Positions 29,681 to 39,230 of a stretch of 64,000 bases of DNA are shown piece after piece. The DNA comes from Klebsiella sp. BIGb0407 (GTDB taxonomy: Bacteria > Pseudomonadota > Gammaproteobacteria > Enterobacterales > Enterobacteriaceae): NCBI RefSeq assembly GCF_024807845.1, contig NZ_JANUEQ010000001.1, forward strand, positions 744,001 to 808,000, in the 5' to 3' direction. Below the pieces are notes generated by a model that saw only the letters and a program-made list of their open reading frames with translations, ran no database searches and was not told the DNA's origin. Position 1 is the stretch's first letter, and each line of letters opens with the position of its first letter. The position numbers were made by a program, and so were the translations under genes.

Positions 29681-29878
29681 CAAAAATCTCCAGGACCGTT
29701 TAAGTTTTTAGGCTTGGTATAAATATCAAAAAGACATGTGATTATATCAGTTTTCGCGTTAAACGCTGCCGTTAATCCATGTCGCTATTAATTTAGGATA
29801 AATACGAAAAAACGTCGCAGATATTACCACCCGCTCATAAGTCCGTATAAGACTAATTACGCTTTAGTGTCTGACCGT

Positions 29879-30892
29879 TCACTCTGTAGACAACATTAAG
29901 CGTAAATGCCCCCCGCTACCCCAAATCTGACAGTGCCAGGAGTCACATTGCTGACTCATTTGGTTGGGATAGGCATTATTCAGCGTCCCCAGAGGGAGCC
30001 CGCTGGTTAACTCTGAGTGTTGATTATCAATACTCAGAGTGGCATTCAGCCCCGCAGAGATGAGTATTAAATTACGTTGCTCGCGATGATAATAGCCGAT
30101 TAAAAGTGGAAACTGCCCAGTCAGATTCGCCTGACGCAGCAACATATTAAGCTGTTTCAGTAGCCGTCCTAATTCTGGTAATCGCTGATGCCGTTGCACT
30201 AACTGATCTTGTAATACCCGGTTAAACAAGACCCGGAGTAATAGTGCCGCTAATACGCCATTATCGCCACTGCGGGTAACATCGAGGCAATAAAAGGCTA
30301 AGTCGACTTCAGAGAGTGGAGCAATATCAAGCACTAACCCAGGTTTATCAATGGAGAGCAACTGCCGATAGTTAATTCGACACTGGGCAACAATTTGCTG
30401 CACCGGAGGCTGAAGCTCTTTCAGAAGTTTAGATGCAGCTATAGGATCCCGGGCCAGAGCATCCCAGTCTTCAAATAACCGTTCTTGTTCATCGAGCCTG
30501 GAACCAAACATAATCGGATAGAGACAAGAGAAAACCGCCTCCCTTAATCGGTCAAAGTCACTCAGCGGCCTTAATAAAACATCCTGTACTCCCAGACGCA
30601 GAGATTTCGCTATTTCTGACATATTACTGGCCGAAGAAATCACTAAAATGGGGAGTTCAGTATCGAGAAGACGAATTTGCTCTATCAACTCGAGGCCTGA
30701 CATTTTTGGCATCGCGAGATCGCAAATCAGTAAATCAGGTTTTTGTTCGTGAAATAACGCCAGAGCACTGACCCCCTCTGATGCGACCCGAGGTATCGCA
30801 CCCAATGAAGAAAAATAGTTCTCCAGCACTAAGCCGAAGGCGGTATCTCCATCGGCTATGAGGATCTCTTTTCCTTCTAGTGGCCGTCGCAT
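29879..30892 (-). CDS. rssB: RssB-type adaptor for RpoS proteolysis, atypical receiver
   Basis: RssB is the response-regulator adaptor that hands the stress sigma factor RpoS to ClpXP. The 337-residue product has the E. coli length and aligns throughout (LEDWDALARDPIAASKLLKELQPPVQQI, CLDVTRSGDNGVLAALLLRVLFN, CQIWGSGGHLRLMLS in the PP2C-like C-terminal domain). The phospho-acceptor Asp58 is kept (LLICDLAMPKMSG). Two other receiver residues differ: the E. coli VEDE acidic pair reads ADGD, placing Gly at position 15, and the conserved Lys-Pro reads Arg-Pro (DVLLRPLSD). Signalling through phosphorylation may therefore be altered. rssA, normally upstream, is absent. AGGA lies 7 bases before ATG. 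Confidence 0.93.
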   Translation of the reverse strand: MRRPLEGKEILIADGDTAFGLVLENYFSSLGAIPRVASEGVSALALFHEQKPDLLICDLAMPKMSGLELIEQIRLLDTELPILVISSASNMSEIAKSLRLGVQDVLLRPLSDFDRLREAVFSCLYPIMFGSRLDEQERLFEDWDALARDPIAASKLLKELQPPVQQIVAQCRINYRQLLSIDKPGLVLDIAPLSEVDLAFYCLDVTRSGDNGVLAALLLRVLFNRVLQDQLVQRHQRLPELGRLLKQLNMLLRQANLTGQFPLLIGYYHREQRNLILISAGLNATLSIDNQHSELTSGLPLGTLNNAYPNQMSQQCDSWHCQIWGSGGHLRLMLSTE

Positions 30893-31635
30893 GAGTTATC
30901 CTCAGGGTGAAAGTAACTCGGCTGACGCATAACGCAGTACTCACTTTCATTGATACTGACAGGGCCAAATGTGAAACCAAAAAATCCAGTCATGAAGACA
31001 GACACAAAAACATGCTCATTTTCTATTTTCCCCTGTGCCCCGCATATTGACATTACTACGCCCATTCTGAATACCACAGGCACGTTTCCCGTGGGCAAAT
31101 GCCTGCTGAGGAAATGCCACAGGCCTGGCCCCAGTATAAAAACAGGAAAGGTCTGTCGAAGCAGTATAATGATTGTAGTACTAAATTGACTCTCAAGTAC
31201 GTCTGATAGCGTAAACAACAAAAAATCTACGGCACGGCCGTGAGCAGGGCGAATATTTTTATCGTATACAGCGGGGGTGGGTTCAATTCCTGGATAAATT
31301 AATAGCGCCAGCAATAAATAATCAGACGTATCTGTTTTACAGCAATGGAACAAATGAGAATGAGAGCCGTTATGCTTTATAATATCATGCATAGGGGCAT
31401 GAAAAAACCACTGTGAGTCTTTCAAAATGGGAAGCTCCTTGCTAAATAACACACGCATCCTGCGTATCAAGATTAAGAAATAGCCCGAGTCCAGATTTTG
31501 TACGGAAACTACACTAAAGCTGTCAACTTCGTTAATCTTATTGTAGTTATTATTGACTACAGTCACATTTACCAGGTTTTGTTTTCCGGTTACAACCACT
31601 GGCGGGTAAAGCCAGTCATCTCTCACCTGTCTCAT
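30877..31635 (-). CDS. unrecognised ORF in the rssA position
   Basis: A 252-codon open frame from ATG 31635 that ends 16 bp inside the rssB start. I do not recognise the product. It is rich in Phe, Val, Ile and His, with hydrophobic stretches (DYLLLALLIYPGIEP; TTIIILLRQTFPVFILGPGLW; VFVSVFMTGFFGFTFGPV) and several Cys. It lacks the patatin Gly-x-Ser-x-Gly of RssA, so it is not a diverged rssA. The ribosome-binding site is weak (GAG only). Its position, direction and overlap with rssB mimic rssA, which favours a gene; the odd composition leaves chance openness possible. Confidence 0.35.
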   Translation of the reverse strand: MRQVRDDWLYPPVVVTGKQNLVNVTVVNNNYNKINEVDSFSVVSVQNLDSGYFLILIRRMRVLFSKELPILKDSQWFFHAPMHDIIKHNGSHSHLFHCCKTDTSDYLLLALLIYPGIEPTPAVYDKNIRPAHGRAVDFLLFTLSDVLESQFSTTIIILLRQTFPVFILGPGLWHFLSRHLPTGNVPVVFRMGVVMSICGAQGKIENEHVFVSVFMTGFFGFTFGPVSINESEYCVMRQPSYFHPEDNSCDGH

Positions 31636-31744
31636 TATGTCTCAGTTATTTTTCTTGCTAATCATTCAGTGACGGCAAAGTCACTGCTCAGTTAATATAG
31701 TGTCTGCCATTGTCTGTAAATAACTTTATCCAGGAGATGCAATA

Positions 31745-32197
31745 ATGCGACTGTGTCCATGTGACAGTGGTTTAGAGTATAGCCTATGTTGCCAGCCTTA
31801 TCTCGATGCCAGCCAGCTACCCGCGCAGGCTGTGCAGTTAATGCGCTCCCGTTATACGGCGTTTGTTCTACATAATGCTGGTTATTTAGTCACTAGCTGG
31901 CATCCGGCTCGCCGTTACTCGAGCTTAGAATCAGAACTTTCCGAGGGCTTTGGTTCTGCAGAATGGCTGGGTCTGACCATCTATGAAGAAGCTTGTGGTA
32001 AAGAGGATAATGAAGCTTATGTCAGTTTTGTTGCCCGTTTCCAAGAAAACGGCAACCTTACAGCCATAATTGAACGTTCTCGTTTCCTTAAAGAAAACGA
32101 CCGATGGTATTATGTCGACGGCATACGTCCGTCTTTTGGTCGTAATGATGCCTGCCCATGCGGTTCAGGCAAAAAATTTAAAAAATGCTGTGGGTAG
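31745..32197 (+). CDS. ychJ: YchJ, SEC-C motif protein
   Basis: A 150-residue UPF0225-family protein. It has a SEC-C zinc-binding motif at each end: CPCDSGLEYSLCC at residue 4 and CPCGSGKKFKKCC at the C terminus, the same kind found at the end of SecA. The middle domain is NTF2-like (LMRSRYTAFVLHNAGYLVTSWHP; FVARFQENG). E. coli YchJ has 152 residues. The role is unknown. AGGAGATGC lies before ATG. It is divergent from rssB and precedes purU. Confidence 0.95.
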   Translation: MRLCPCDSGLEYSLCCQPYLDASQLPAQAVQLMRSRYTAFVLHNAGYLVTSWHPARRYSSLESELSEGFGSAEWLGLTIYEEACGKEDNEAYVSFVARFQENGNLTAIIERSRFLKENDRWYYVDGIRPSFGRNDACPCGSGKKFKKCCG

Positions 32198-32278
32198 TTA
32201 TTTATGCTCTGAAACATTCATCTTGCCAATAGAGACAAAGTGAAATGCGACAATAATGCCTTCATTGGGCTGAACGCA

Positions 32279-32318
32279 CGTAACACCCTGGCAACCTGAT
32301 GTATCACGGGTATAATCC
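32279..32318. repeat. right-end fragment of the opp MITE-like repeat
   Basis: GTAACACCCTGGCAACC then TGATGTATCACGGGTATAAT matches the right end of the 18820-18946 repeat (GCAACACCCAGGCAACT then TGAAGTATAACGGGTATAG) at most positions by eye. No left end is present. The final GGGTATAAT places a perfect -10-like TATAAT about 50 bp upstream of purU, so the repeat end may supply part of its promoter. Confidence 0.5.
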
Positions 32319-32368
32319 CATCAAAAGTATTATCGTTTTGCAGACACTCTAACAGGACTTACCATTCC

Positions 32369-33211
32369 ATGCAGGCATTACAACGTAAAGTTCTCCGCAC
32401 TATCTGCCCTGACCAAAAAGGTCTGATCGCGCGTATCACGAACATTTGCTATAAACACGAACTGAACATCGTGCAAAATAATGAGTTCGTTGATCATCGT
32501 ACCGGGCGGTTCTTTATGCGCACCGAACTTGAAGGCATTTTCAATGACACAACATTACTTGCCGATCTCGACAGTGCATTACCAGAGGGTTCTGTTCGCG
32601 AACTGACACCTGCTGGCAAGCGCCGTATTGTGATTCTGGTGACAAAAGAAGCGCATTGCCTCGGCGATTTAATGATGAAAGCCATCTACGGCGGTTTGGA
32701 TGTTGAAATCGCTGCGGTTATTGGCAACCATGAAACTCTGCGTACCCTGGTTGAGCGTTTTGATATTCCATTCCAGTTAGTCAGCCATGAAGGTATGACG
32801 CGAATTGAGCATGATGCCCTGATGGCAGAGGCGATTGAAGCCTGGAAACCTGATTATGTGGTACTGGCTAAATATATGCGGGTGTTATCACCTGAATTTG
32901 TTTCTCGCTTCCCGAACCAAATCATTAATATTCACCACTCGTTCTTACCAGCCTTTATCGGTGCACGTCCGTATCATCAGGCTTATGAACGCGGTGTGAA
33001 AATTATTGGCGCTACTGCACACTACGTAAATGATAATCTGGATGAAGGTCCAATTATTATGCAGGACGTTATTCATGTTGATCACAGCTATAGCGCTGAT
33101 GACATGATGCGTGCCGGTCGCGATGTAGAAAAGAACGTCCTCAGCCGTGCACTTTATCAGGTTCTGACTCAGCGGGTCTTTGTCTACGGTAACCGTACGA
33201 TTATTCTGTAA
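32369..33211 (+). CDS. purU: formyltetrahydrofolate deformylase
   Basis: Hydrolyses 10-formyl-tetrahydrofolate to formate and tetrahydrofolate, supplying formate to PurT and balancing one-carbon pools. The 280-residue product, the E. coli length, has an N-terminal ACT regulatory domain (residues 8-80, ICPDQKGLIARITNICYKH) and a C-terminal formyl-transferase domain with INIHHSFLPAFIGARPYHQAYERGVK, in which the catalytic His and the later Asp (NDNLDEGPIIMQD) are present. It follows ychJ on the same strand. Confidence 0.97.
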   Translation: MQALQRKVLRTICPDQKGLIARITNICYKHELNIVQNNEFVDHRTGRFFMRTELEGIFNDTTLLADLDSALPEGSVRELTPAGKRRIVILVTKEAHCLGDLMMKAIYGGLDVEIAAVIGNHETLRTLVERFDIPFQLVSHEGMTRIEHDALMAEAIEAWKPDYVVLAKYMRVLSPEFVSRFPNQIINIHHSFLPAFIGARPYHQAYERGVKIIGATAHYVNDNLDEGPIIMQDVIHVDHSYSADDMMRAGRDVEKNVLSRALYQVLTQRVFVYGNRTIIL

Positions 33212-33292
33212 CCTCTTTTATAGCGAACTGTTTATACGGGCAGCAGTCCGGGCAAAAAAACGGCAAACAGTTCATTTTATTACTATAAAGTC

Positions 33293-33320
33293 TTTACAGG
33301 GGCGCATCGTTTGATATGAT
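33293..33320 (+). promoter_or_regulatory. tRNA-Tyr promoter with stringent discriminator
   Basis: TTTACA (33293-33298) and TATGAT (33315-33320) are 16 bp apart, followed by GCGCCCGC, a GC-rich discriminator typical of stringently controlled stable-RNA promoters. The arrangement is the same as at E. coli tyrT. Confidence 0.85.
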
Positions 33321-33366
33321 GCGCCCGCTTTGCAACGTGTCTGGCCTGTAAAGTGCATTACCCTGT

Positions 33367-33451
<85 letters not shown>

Positions 33452-33574
33452 TTCCTTTTGTTACTCACTTCTCTCTCCGACCGTTTATCAAATTCAATCG
33501 TGCTTTTGCGCAATACTATGTCATCGGTAACCTATTATACTTCTTAGTTATTGAGCTAAATAAGAGGGTTACCC

Positions 33575-33928
33575 GTGCAGAAAATCGTCATTATTGCCAA
33601 TGGTGCTGCTTATGGCAGTGAATCGCTGTTTAATAGTTTACGTCTGGCCATTGCGCTCGGGGAGCAAACCCCACCTCCGGAAGTAAAACTATTTTTAATG
33701 TCTGATGCTGTCACTGCCGGAATAGGCGGGCAAAAACCTGTCGAGGGTTACAATATTCAGCAGATGCTTGAAATATTAATCGCACAAGGTGCGCAGGTAA
33801 AATTATGCAAAACCTGCGCCGATGGCCGTGGTATCACCGCCCTGCCGCTTGTCGATGGTGTAGAAATTGGAACCCTAGGAGAGCTGGCTCAGTGGGTTGT
33901 TGCTGCTAATAACGTATTAACGTTTTAG
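33575..33928 (+). CDS. ychN: YchN, DsrE-like protein
   Basis: A 117-residue protein of the DsrE/DsrF-like sulfur-relay fold, homologous to E. coli YchN (117 residues), which forms a homohexamer. It starts MQKIVIIANGAAYGSESLFNSLRLAIAL and contains LMSDAVTAGIGGQKPVEGYNIQQMLEIL and KLCKTCADGRGI, with the conserved Cys pair. The reaction is unknown; relatives transfer sulfane sulfur on a Cys. The start is GTG with AAGAGGG upstream. Confidence 0.94.
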   Translation: MQKIVIIANGAAYGSESLFNSLRLAIALGEQTPPPEVKLFLMSDAVTAGIGGQKPVEGYNIQQMLEILIAQGAQVKLCKTCADGRGITALPLVDGVEIGTLGELAQWVVAANNVLTF

Positions 33929-34006
33929 ACAACATTAGCGGGATTTCAGGTCATCATCTGCTTTATGCCGGGCAATCAGTGCCCGGTCATCACAGCGAAT
34001 CTGGTA

Positions 34007-34672
34007 TTAAGGGAGCTGCGTTATATGGTTACGTACTTCTCTCGCAAGTTCAGTCACCCCTTCGTCGTGCATTCCGCGTTCTTTCAAAGCCTCTTCAAGT
34101 GAAAATAAATATTGTGCATTACTGCCCAGCGGGCCAGTAGCTGTGGCAATCAGGGGAGCAATTGTCTCGCTACGTGAGTCCGCCGCATATAGCGGGTGTT
34201 TTGAGTCCATAATAAAGACCAGAGCGTTCACCTGCCGCCCATCGTCCAGCTGAAGCGGACACCAGGTTGGCAGATAACAGCCGGTTATCATTTCACGCTT
34301 CCAGACCAGAGCCAGTTCATCTTCCAGTTCGTTATCAGGAAGGCGAAACGCCAGCCCGGTTGTTTCCCCGCCTGCGGTCAACCCAAGCATTCTGCCTGGA
34401 AGGCATGCCGTTCCGCGTCCGGCAGTCAGACGTAAGCAAAAATCACGATGCCAGCCGGTAAGCGTTGCAGGTTCTGCCTCTTCGTATTCAAACGCTGGAT
34501 TCCATATTAAAGAACCATATCCAAACAACCATATCGGCCCCTGGTCAGGACGCCCGGCAAGGGTGGCAGCCAGAGAAGCTGACCGTTGCTCAGGGCTCCA
34601 TAATATTGATTCCTCAATGTCACCAAAAGCGGTCTTACAATCTGCTTTCATTAAGAAATCTCTGGTTAACAC
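34007..34672 (-). CDS. chaC: glutathione-specific gamma-glutamylcyclotransferase
   Basis: ChaC proteins cleave glutathione to 5-oxoproline and Cys-Gly. The 221-residue product has the substrate-binding loop WLFGYGSLIWNPAFEYEEAE and the catalytic Glu in WKREMITGCYLPTW. E. coli ChaC has 231 residues; the last ten are lacking here. The start is GTG 34672 with GGAGG 8 bases upstream, which reproduces the E. coli start (M-x-TRDFLMxADCKTAFG). In E. coli the neighbour is chaB; here chaA follows divergently and chaB is missing. Confidence 0.93.
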   Translation of the reverse strand: MLTRDFLMKADCKTAFGDIEESILWSPEQRSASLAATLAGRPDQGPIWLFGYGSLIWNPAFEYEEAEPATLTGWHRDFCLRLTAGRGTACLPGRMLGLTAGGETTGLAFRLPDNELEDELALVWKREMITGCYLPTWCPLQLDDGRQVNALVFIMDSKHPLYAADSRSETIAPLIATATGPLGSNAQYLFSLEEALKERGMHDEGVTELAREVRNHITQLP

Positions 34673-35260
34673 GCGACGCCTCCATCACAACAAATATCCC
34701 TTTACTGAAAGGTATTGAACTATCCTGCTCAATTGACTGATAAAATGACCATAATCAATTAACTGGTGAGAATCAATGTCAAATATGCGCTATATTTCAA
34801 TTTTCGCACATTAGGATCCGGTAAACTATTGCTCCCGGCAACAGATTATTCCATAGCCGTCTGGCCAGCGCATGAAAATAATGCTATTCCTGAAAAAGAG
34901 TGAAATATTCGGGTATTTATCTGCTGCTACACTTCAGTCATCACCCTGCGGACCACCTTAATCAGTACAGATAGCAGCTAAAGTAAGGACGAATTCGCTT
35001 ACTCCGGATTCAATTCGCGTCTTGTCAGAAGACACCAGAAACGTTCTTATTTTGCGTTAATAAAAAACATATCATTATGTTTTAATTGAATTAATAATCA
35101 AACATTAGTGTTTATAGCGATTTAATTTAAAAACCATGCAAAAGCAGTAAAAAAAAGTAAATTTTTGAGTAAAAAAGTCCTTTTTTTGCTATATTGTTAC
35201 ACTTAAAAACACAGATACAGCAAACAAACTCGTTATCATCTGCAGAAATGGAGTCGTTTA
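34673..35260. other. chaC-chaA intergenic region without chaB
   Basis: The 588 bp between divergent chaC and chaA contain no frame resembling chaB (76 residues in E. coli). The right half (35040-35220) is very AT-rich with T- and A-tracts close to the chaA start, plausible for a silenced or regulated promoter. No specific operator was identified. Confidence 0.5.
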
Positions 35261-36364
35261 ATGTCAAAAACACAACACGAGCCGGTAAAAACCCGCCACA
35301 AGGAGAGTTCTCTCATTTTCCCGGTACTCGCCCTGGCAGTGCTGGCAATGTGGGGTTCGAGCCAGTCTCTGCTAGCGGTCGTTGGGATCAACATTTTAGC
35401 CCTGGTCGCTATTCTGACCAGTGCCTTCAGCGTAGTACGCCATGCGGATGTTCTGGCACACCGCCTTGGTGAGCCCTATGGGTCACTTATTCTTAGCTTA
35501 TCGGTGGTTATTCTTGAGGTCAGCCTGATATCAGCTCTCATGGCGACCGGTGATGCCGCTCCGACCTTGATGCGTGACACGCTTTATTCCATCATTATGA
35601 TTGTTACCGGTGGTTTAGTCGGCTTTTCCTTATTACTGGGTGGCCGTAAATTTGCCACACAGTATCTGAACCTGTTTGGACTTAAGCAGTACCTGATAGC
35701 CCTATTCCCACTCGCTATTATCGTCCTGGTGTTCCCTATGGCTCTGCCAGCAGGAAACTTTTCGACGGGCCAGGCACTGTTAGTCGCCTTAATTTCTGCG
35801 GCTATGTATGGCGTGTTTCTGTTAATTCAGACCAAAACTCATCAGAGTTTATTTATCTATGATCACGAAGATGAAAGTGATGACGGAGACCCGCACCACG
35901 GTAAGCCGTCAGCCCACAGTTCAAAATGGCATACTGCCTGGCTGATTGTACATCTGATTGCGGTTATTGCCGTTACCAAGATGAATGCTAACCCTCTGGA
36001 GTTTTTACTGAGCAGCCTCAGTGCGCCTGAGCAGTTTACTGGCTTCCTTATCGCGTTACTGATCCTCTCTCCTGAAGGTCTTGGTGCCCTGCGAGCCGTA
36101 CTGAATAACCAAGTACAGCGTGCAATGAACCTGTTCTTTGGTTCAGTACTGGCGACGATTTCACTGACAGTCCCGGCGGTAACCATTATCGCGATGATAA
36201 CCGGGAACGAAATAGTCTTCGCATTAGGTAACCCACAGATGGTCGTGATGGTATCAGCCCTGGTACTGTGCCAGATTTCATTTTCAACAGGCCGTACCAA
36301 CGTCCTCAATGGTTCAGCGCATTTAGCGTTATTTGCCGCTTACCTGATGACTATTTTTGCCTGA
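35261..36364 (+). CDS. chaA: calcium/sodium-potassium:proton antiporter ChaA
   Basis: Inner-membrane cation:proton antiporter of the CaCA superfamily that expels calcium, sodium and potassium at alkaline pH. The 367-residue product (E. coli 366) has about 11 membrane segments, two inverted-repeat alpha motifs (GEPYGSLILSLSVVILEVSLI near residue 70 and LLILSPEGLGALRAVLNNQVQRAMN near 270), each with the key acidic residue, and a hydrophilic loop rich in Asp, Glu and His (YDHEDESDDGDPHHGK) typical of ChaA. The start has TGGAG 9 bases upstream. Confidence 0.96.
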   Translation: MSKTQHEPVKTRHKESSLIFPVLALAVLAMWGSSQSLLAVVGINILALVAILTSAFSVVRHADVLAHRLGEPYGSLILSLSVVILEVSLISALMATGDAAPTLMRDTLYSIIMIVTGGLVGFSLLLGGRKFATQYLNLFGLKQYLIALFPLAIIVLVFPMALPAGNFSTGQALLVALISAAMYGVFLLIQTKTHQSLFIYDHEDESDDGDPHHGKPSAHSSKWHTAWLIVHLIAVIAVTKMNANPLEFLLSSLSAPEQFTGFLIALLILSPEGLGALRAVLNNQVQRAMNLFFGSVLATISLTVPAVTIIAMITGNEIVFALGNPQMVVMVSALVLCQISFSTGRTNVLNGSAHLALFAAYLMTIFA

Positions 36365-36380
36365 TTAGTCCGACGGGCAA

Positions 36381-36419
36381 AAAAAAGCCCTTGTCATATA
36401 TTATGGCAAGGGCTTTTTT
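36381..36419. terminator. bidirectional terminator between chaA and kdsA
   Basis: AAAAAAGCCCTTG and CAAGGGCTTTTTT form a 13-bp stem around TCATATATTATGG, with A- and T-runs serving both convergent genes. Confidence 0.9.
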
Positions 36420-36438
36420 GTATCATCAGCGAACAGAA

Positions 36439-37302
<864 letters not shown>

Positions 37303-37318
37303 TTAATTAGGTGTGCGC

Positions 37319-38128
37319 TTAATGAAGAGTTATCTGCTTATGTGCAATAGCATTAATTTGCACTTTGATCATGTCACTGATCGGGTCTTCGGGGCATTGC
37401 TCAATAAAATAGTTTAAATCATTAAGCGCTACATGTTCGCAGTCCAGCTGCGCATAAATCAGACCACGATCGCGAATTTCATAGGGATCTTCAGGATTGA
37501 ATTGCAGCAATACTTCACTAACGCGAAGAGCCTGCTCCATCTGTCGTTCTTCCATCAGTGAGGATTTTAACGTATCCAGTAATTTGCGGATCACTTCTGC
37601 GTTATCCGACTCTTCGAGGTCTTCTTCATATAATTCAGCTGTCGGGCTGACATTGCCTTTCAACCAGACTTCGAGTGTGTGCTCATCAAGCGTATCGCCG
37701 TTAAACGGATTAATCAGCCACATTTCGCCGTCCATCCAGTCTGCGCGCAAAATGAGCTGTGTCGGGAAAATAACCGGCATAAGCGGGATATTCAGCTGAT
37801 CGGCGACCCATAATAAAATAGCCCCCAGCGATACAGCACTGCCCTGTCGCTGTTTTAATACATTATCCAGCCATAACGCATCCGAGAGGCGATAAACGCC
37901 ACTCGCATCTTTAAATCCCCACGAGCCATAAAATAGCTCAAGCAGTTTTTGAAGTTGTATATCCGGATGCTGACCTTCACAGATTTCTTCACGTGCCAGT
38001 GCAACCAGCTGACTGAGCTGCCGATTAACCTCGGCGACTGGGAAGTCATCACGAATCAATTGTGAAACTAAAATCATGCCTTCACAAAGTGGAGCCTGAT
38101 TAAATTCGAAATCGGCTAACGACTTCAT
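37319..38128 (-). CDS. sirB1: SirB1 family protein (transglutaminase-like and TPR)
   Basis: A 269-residue protein of the SirB1/YchA family. The N-terminal 170 residues form a transglutaminase-like fold (SLGAILLWVADQLNIPLMPVIFPTQLILRADW) but the catalytic Cys is not evident, and the C-terminal part has TPR-like helices (EQALRVSEVLLQFNPEDPYEIRDRGLIYAQLDCEHVALNDLNYF). Function is not settled. E. coli YchA has the same length. The adjacent sirB2 (ychQ) of E. coli is missing: only 268 bp of non-coding DNA lie between this gene and prmC. Confidence 0.93.
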   Translation of the reverse strand: MKSLADFEFNQAPLCEGMILVSQLIRDDFPVAEVNRQLSQLVALAREEICEGQHPDIQLQKLLELFYGSWGFKDASGVYRLSDALWLDNVLKQRQGSAVSLGAILLWVADQLNIPLMPVIFPTQLILRADWMDGEMWLINPFNGDTLDEHTLEVWLKGNVSPTAELYEEDLEESDNAEVIRKLLDTLKSSLMEERQMEQALRVSEVLLQFNPEDPYEIRDRGLIYAQLDCEHVALNDLNYFIEQCPEDPISDMIKVQINAIAHKQITLH

Positions 38129-38396
38129 ACTTACCCCAATAACGATATTTTAGTGGTGGTGAATGCAAGGAGGACGTGTGCACCACCGGTCCAGACAAAT
38201 AGCAAACCTGTACCCTGCGGGTATATATACCTATTGGTTTTACTGATATTTGCTGACCAATAAATTCCAAAGTAGCATAAATAATAACGCTAAATACTTC
38301 GTCAGTCAGCTAACAGCAACGTAATCACGATAAACCAATAGCGAAAGCCAGTATTTCTGGTCTAAAAAGCACATTTGGTTTAATGATCTGTCTTTA

Positions 38397-39230
38397 TTAT
38401 GGAATATATCGCCCAGATGTCAGACGCTCATTATCCCCATAATCTTTGCCAGTACTTACGTCTTCAAAACCGGCATTGAGAAACAACTGACGCACAACTG
38501 CACCTTGCTGCCACCCATGTTCCAGAATCAACCAGCCATTCGGTTCAAGAAAATCACGCGCCTGACTGACCAGAATTTCAATATCAGCCAGACCATGATT
38601 CTCAGCAACCAGCGCACTTTTAGGTTCAAAGCGCACATCGCCCTCTGAAAGATGAGGATCGTCACTGTCAATATAGGGCGGATTACTGACTATCAAAGCA
38701 AACCGTTCAGCCCCAAGCGCGCTAAACCAATGGCTTTGTAACATCTTTACGTTGGTGACAGCCAGAAATTCGGCATTACTCTGTGCCAGAGCGACGGCTT
38801 CAGGCACAACATCTAATGCTGTGACCTGACAATCCGGACGTTCAGTCGCCAGCGCCAACGCTATCGCCCCGGTGCCGGTTCCTAAATCCAGGATATGACA
38901 AGGATGAGAAGGCAGGCAGGTTAACGCATGCTCTATCAGGCATTCAGTGTCAGGGCGTGGGATCAGGGTTGCAGGAGAAACGCGCAAAGGAAGTGACCAG
39001 AACTCTCGCTCCCCAATCAGATAAGCAACAGGCTCTCCCTTAATCCGACGAGCCAGCAAGATTTCCAGCTGGCTGTACTGCAAATCGGTCAGGGCCGTTT
39101 CCGAAAACGCGAGAATAAATGTGCGGGATTTACCTGTCACAAACCCCAGCAGAATTTGGGCATCACGTTTTGGGCTGTCACTGCCTTCAAGCTGCGTAAC
39201 CGCATTGGTTATCCAGGTCTGAAAATCCAT
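38397..39230 (-). CDS. prmC: release-factor glutamine methyltransferase
   Basis: Methylates the Gln of the GGQ motif in release factors RF1 and RF2 with S-adenosylmethionine. The 277-residue product has the helical N-terminal domain, the SAM loop ILDLGTGTGAIALALA, and the NPPY active site (IVSNPPYIDSDDPHL) that binds the Gln amide. E. coli PrmC has 277 residues. Its start codon overlaps the prfA stop by one base, coupling the methyltransferase to its substrate. Confidence 0.97.
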   Translation of the reverse strand: MDFQTWITNAVTQLEGSDSPKRDAQILLGFVTGKSRTFILAFSETALTDLQYSQLEILLARRIKGEPVAYLIGEREFWSLPLRVSPATLIPRPDTECLIEHALTCLPSHPCHILDLGTGTGAIALALATERPDCQVTALDVVPEAVALAQSNAEFLAVTNVKMLQSHWFSALGAERFALIVSNPPYIDSDDPHLSEGDVRFEPKSALVAENHGLADIEILVSQARDFLEPNGWLILEHGWQQGAVVRQLFLNAGFEDVSTGKDYGDNERLTSGRYIP

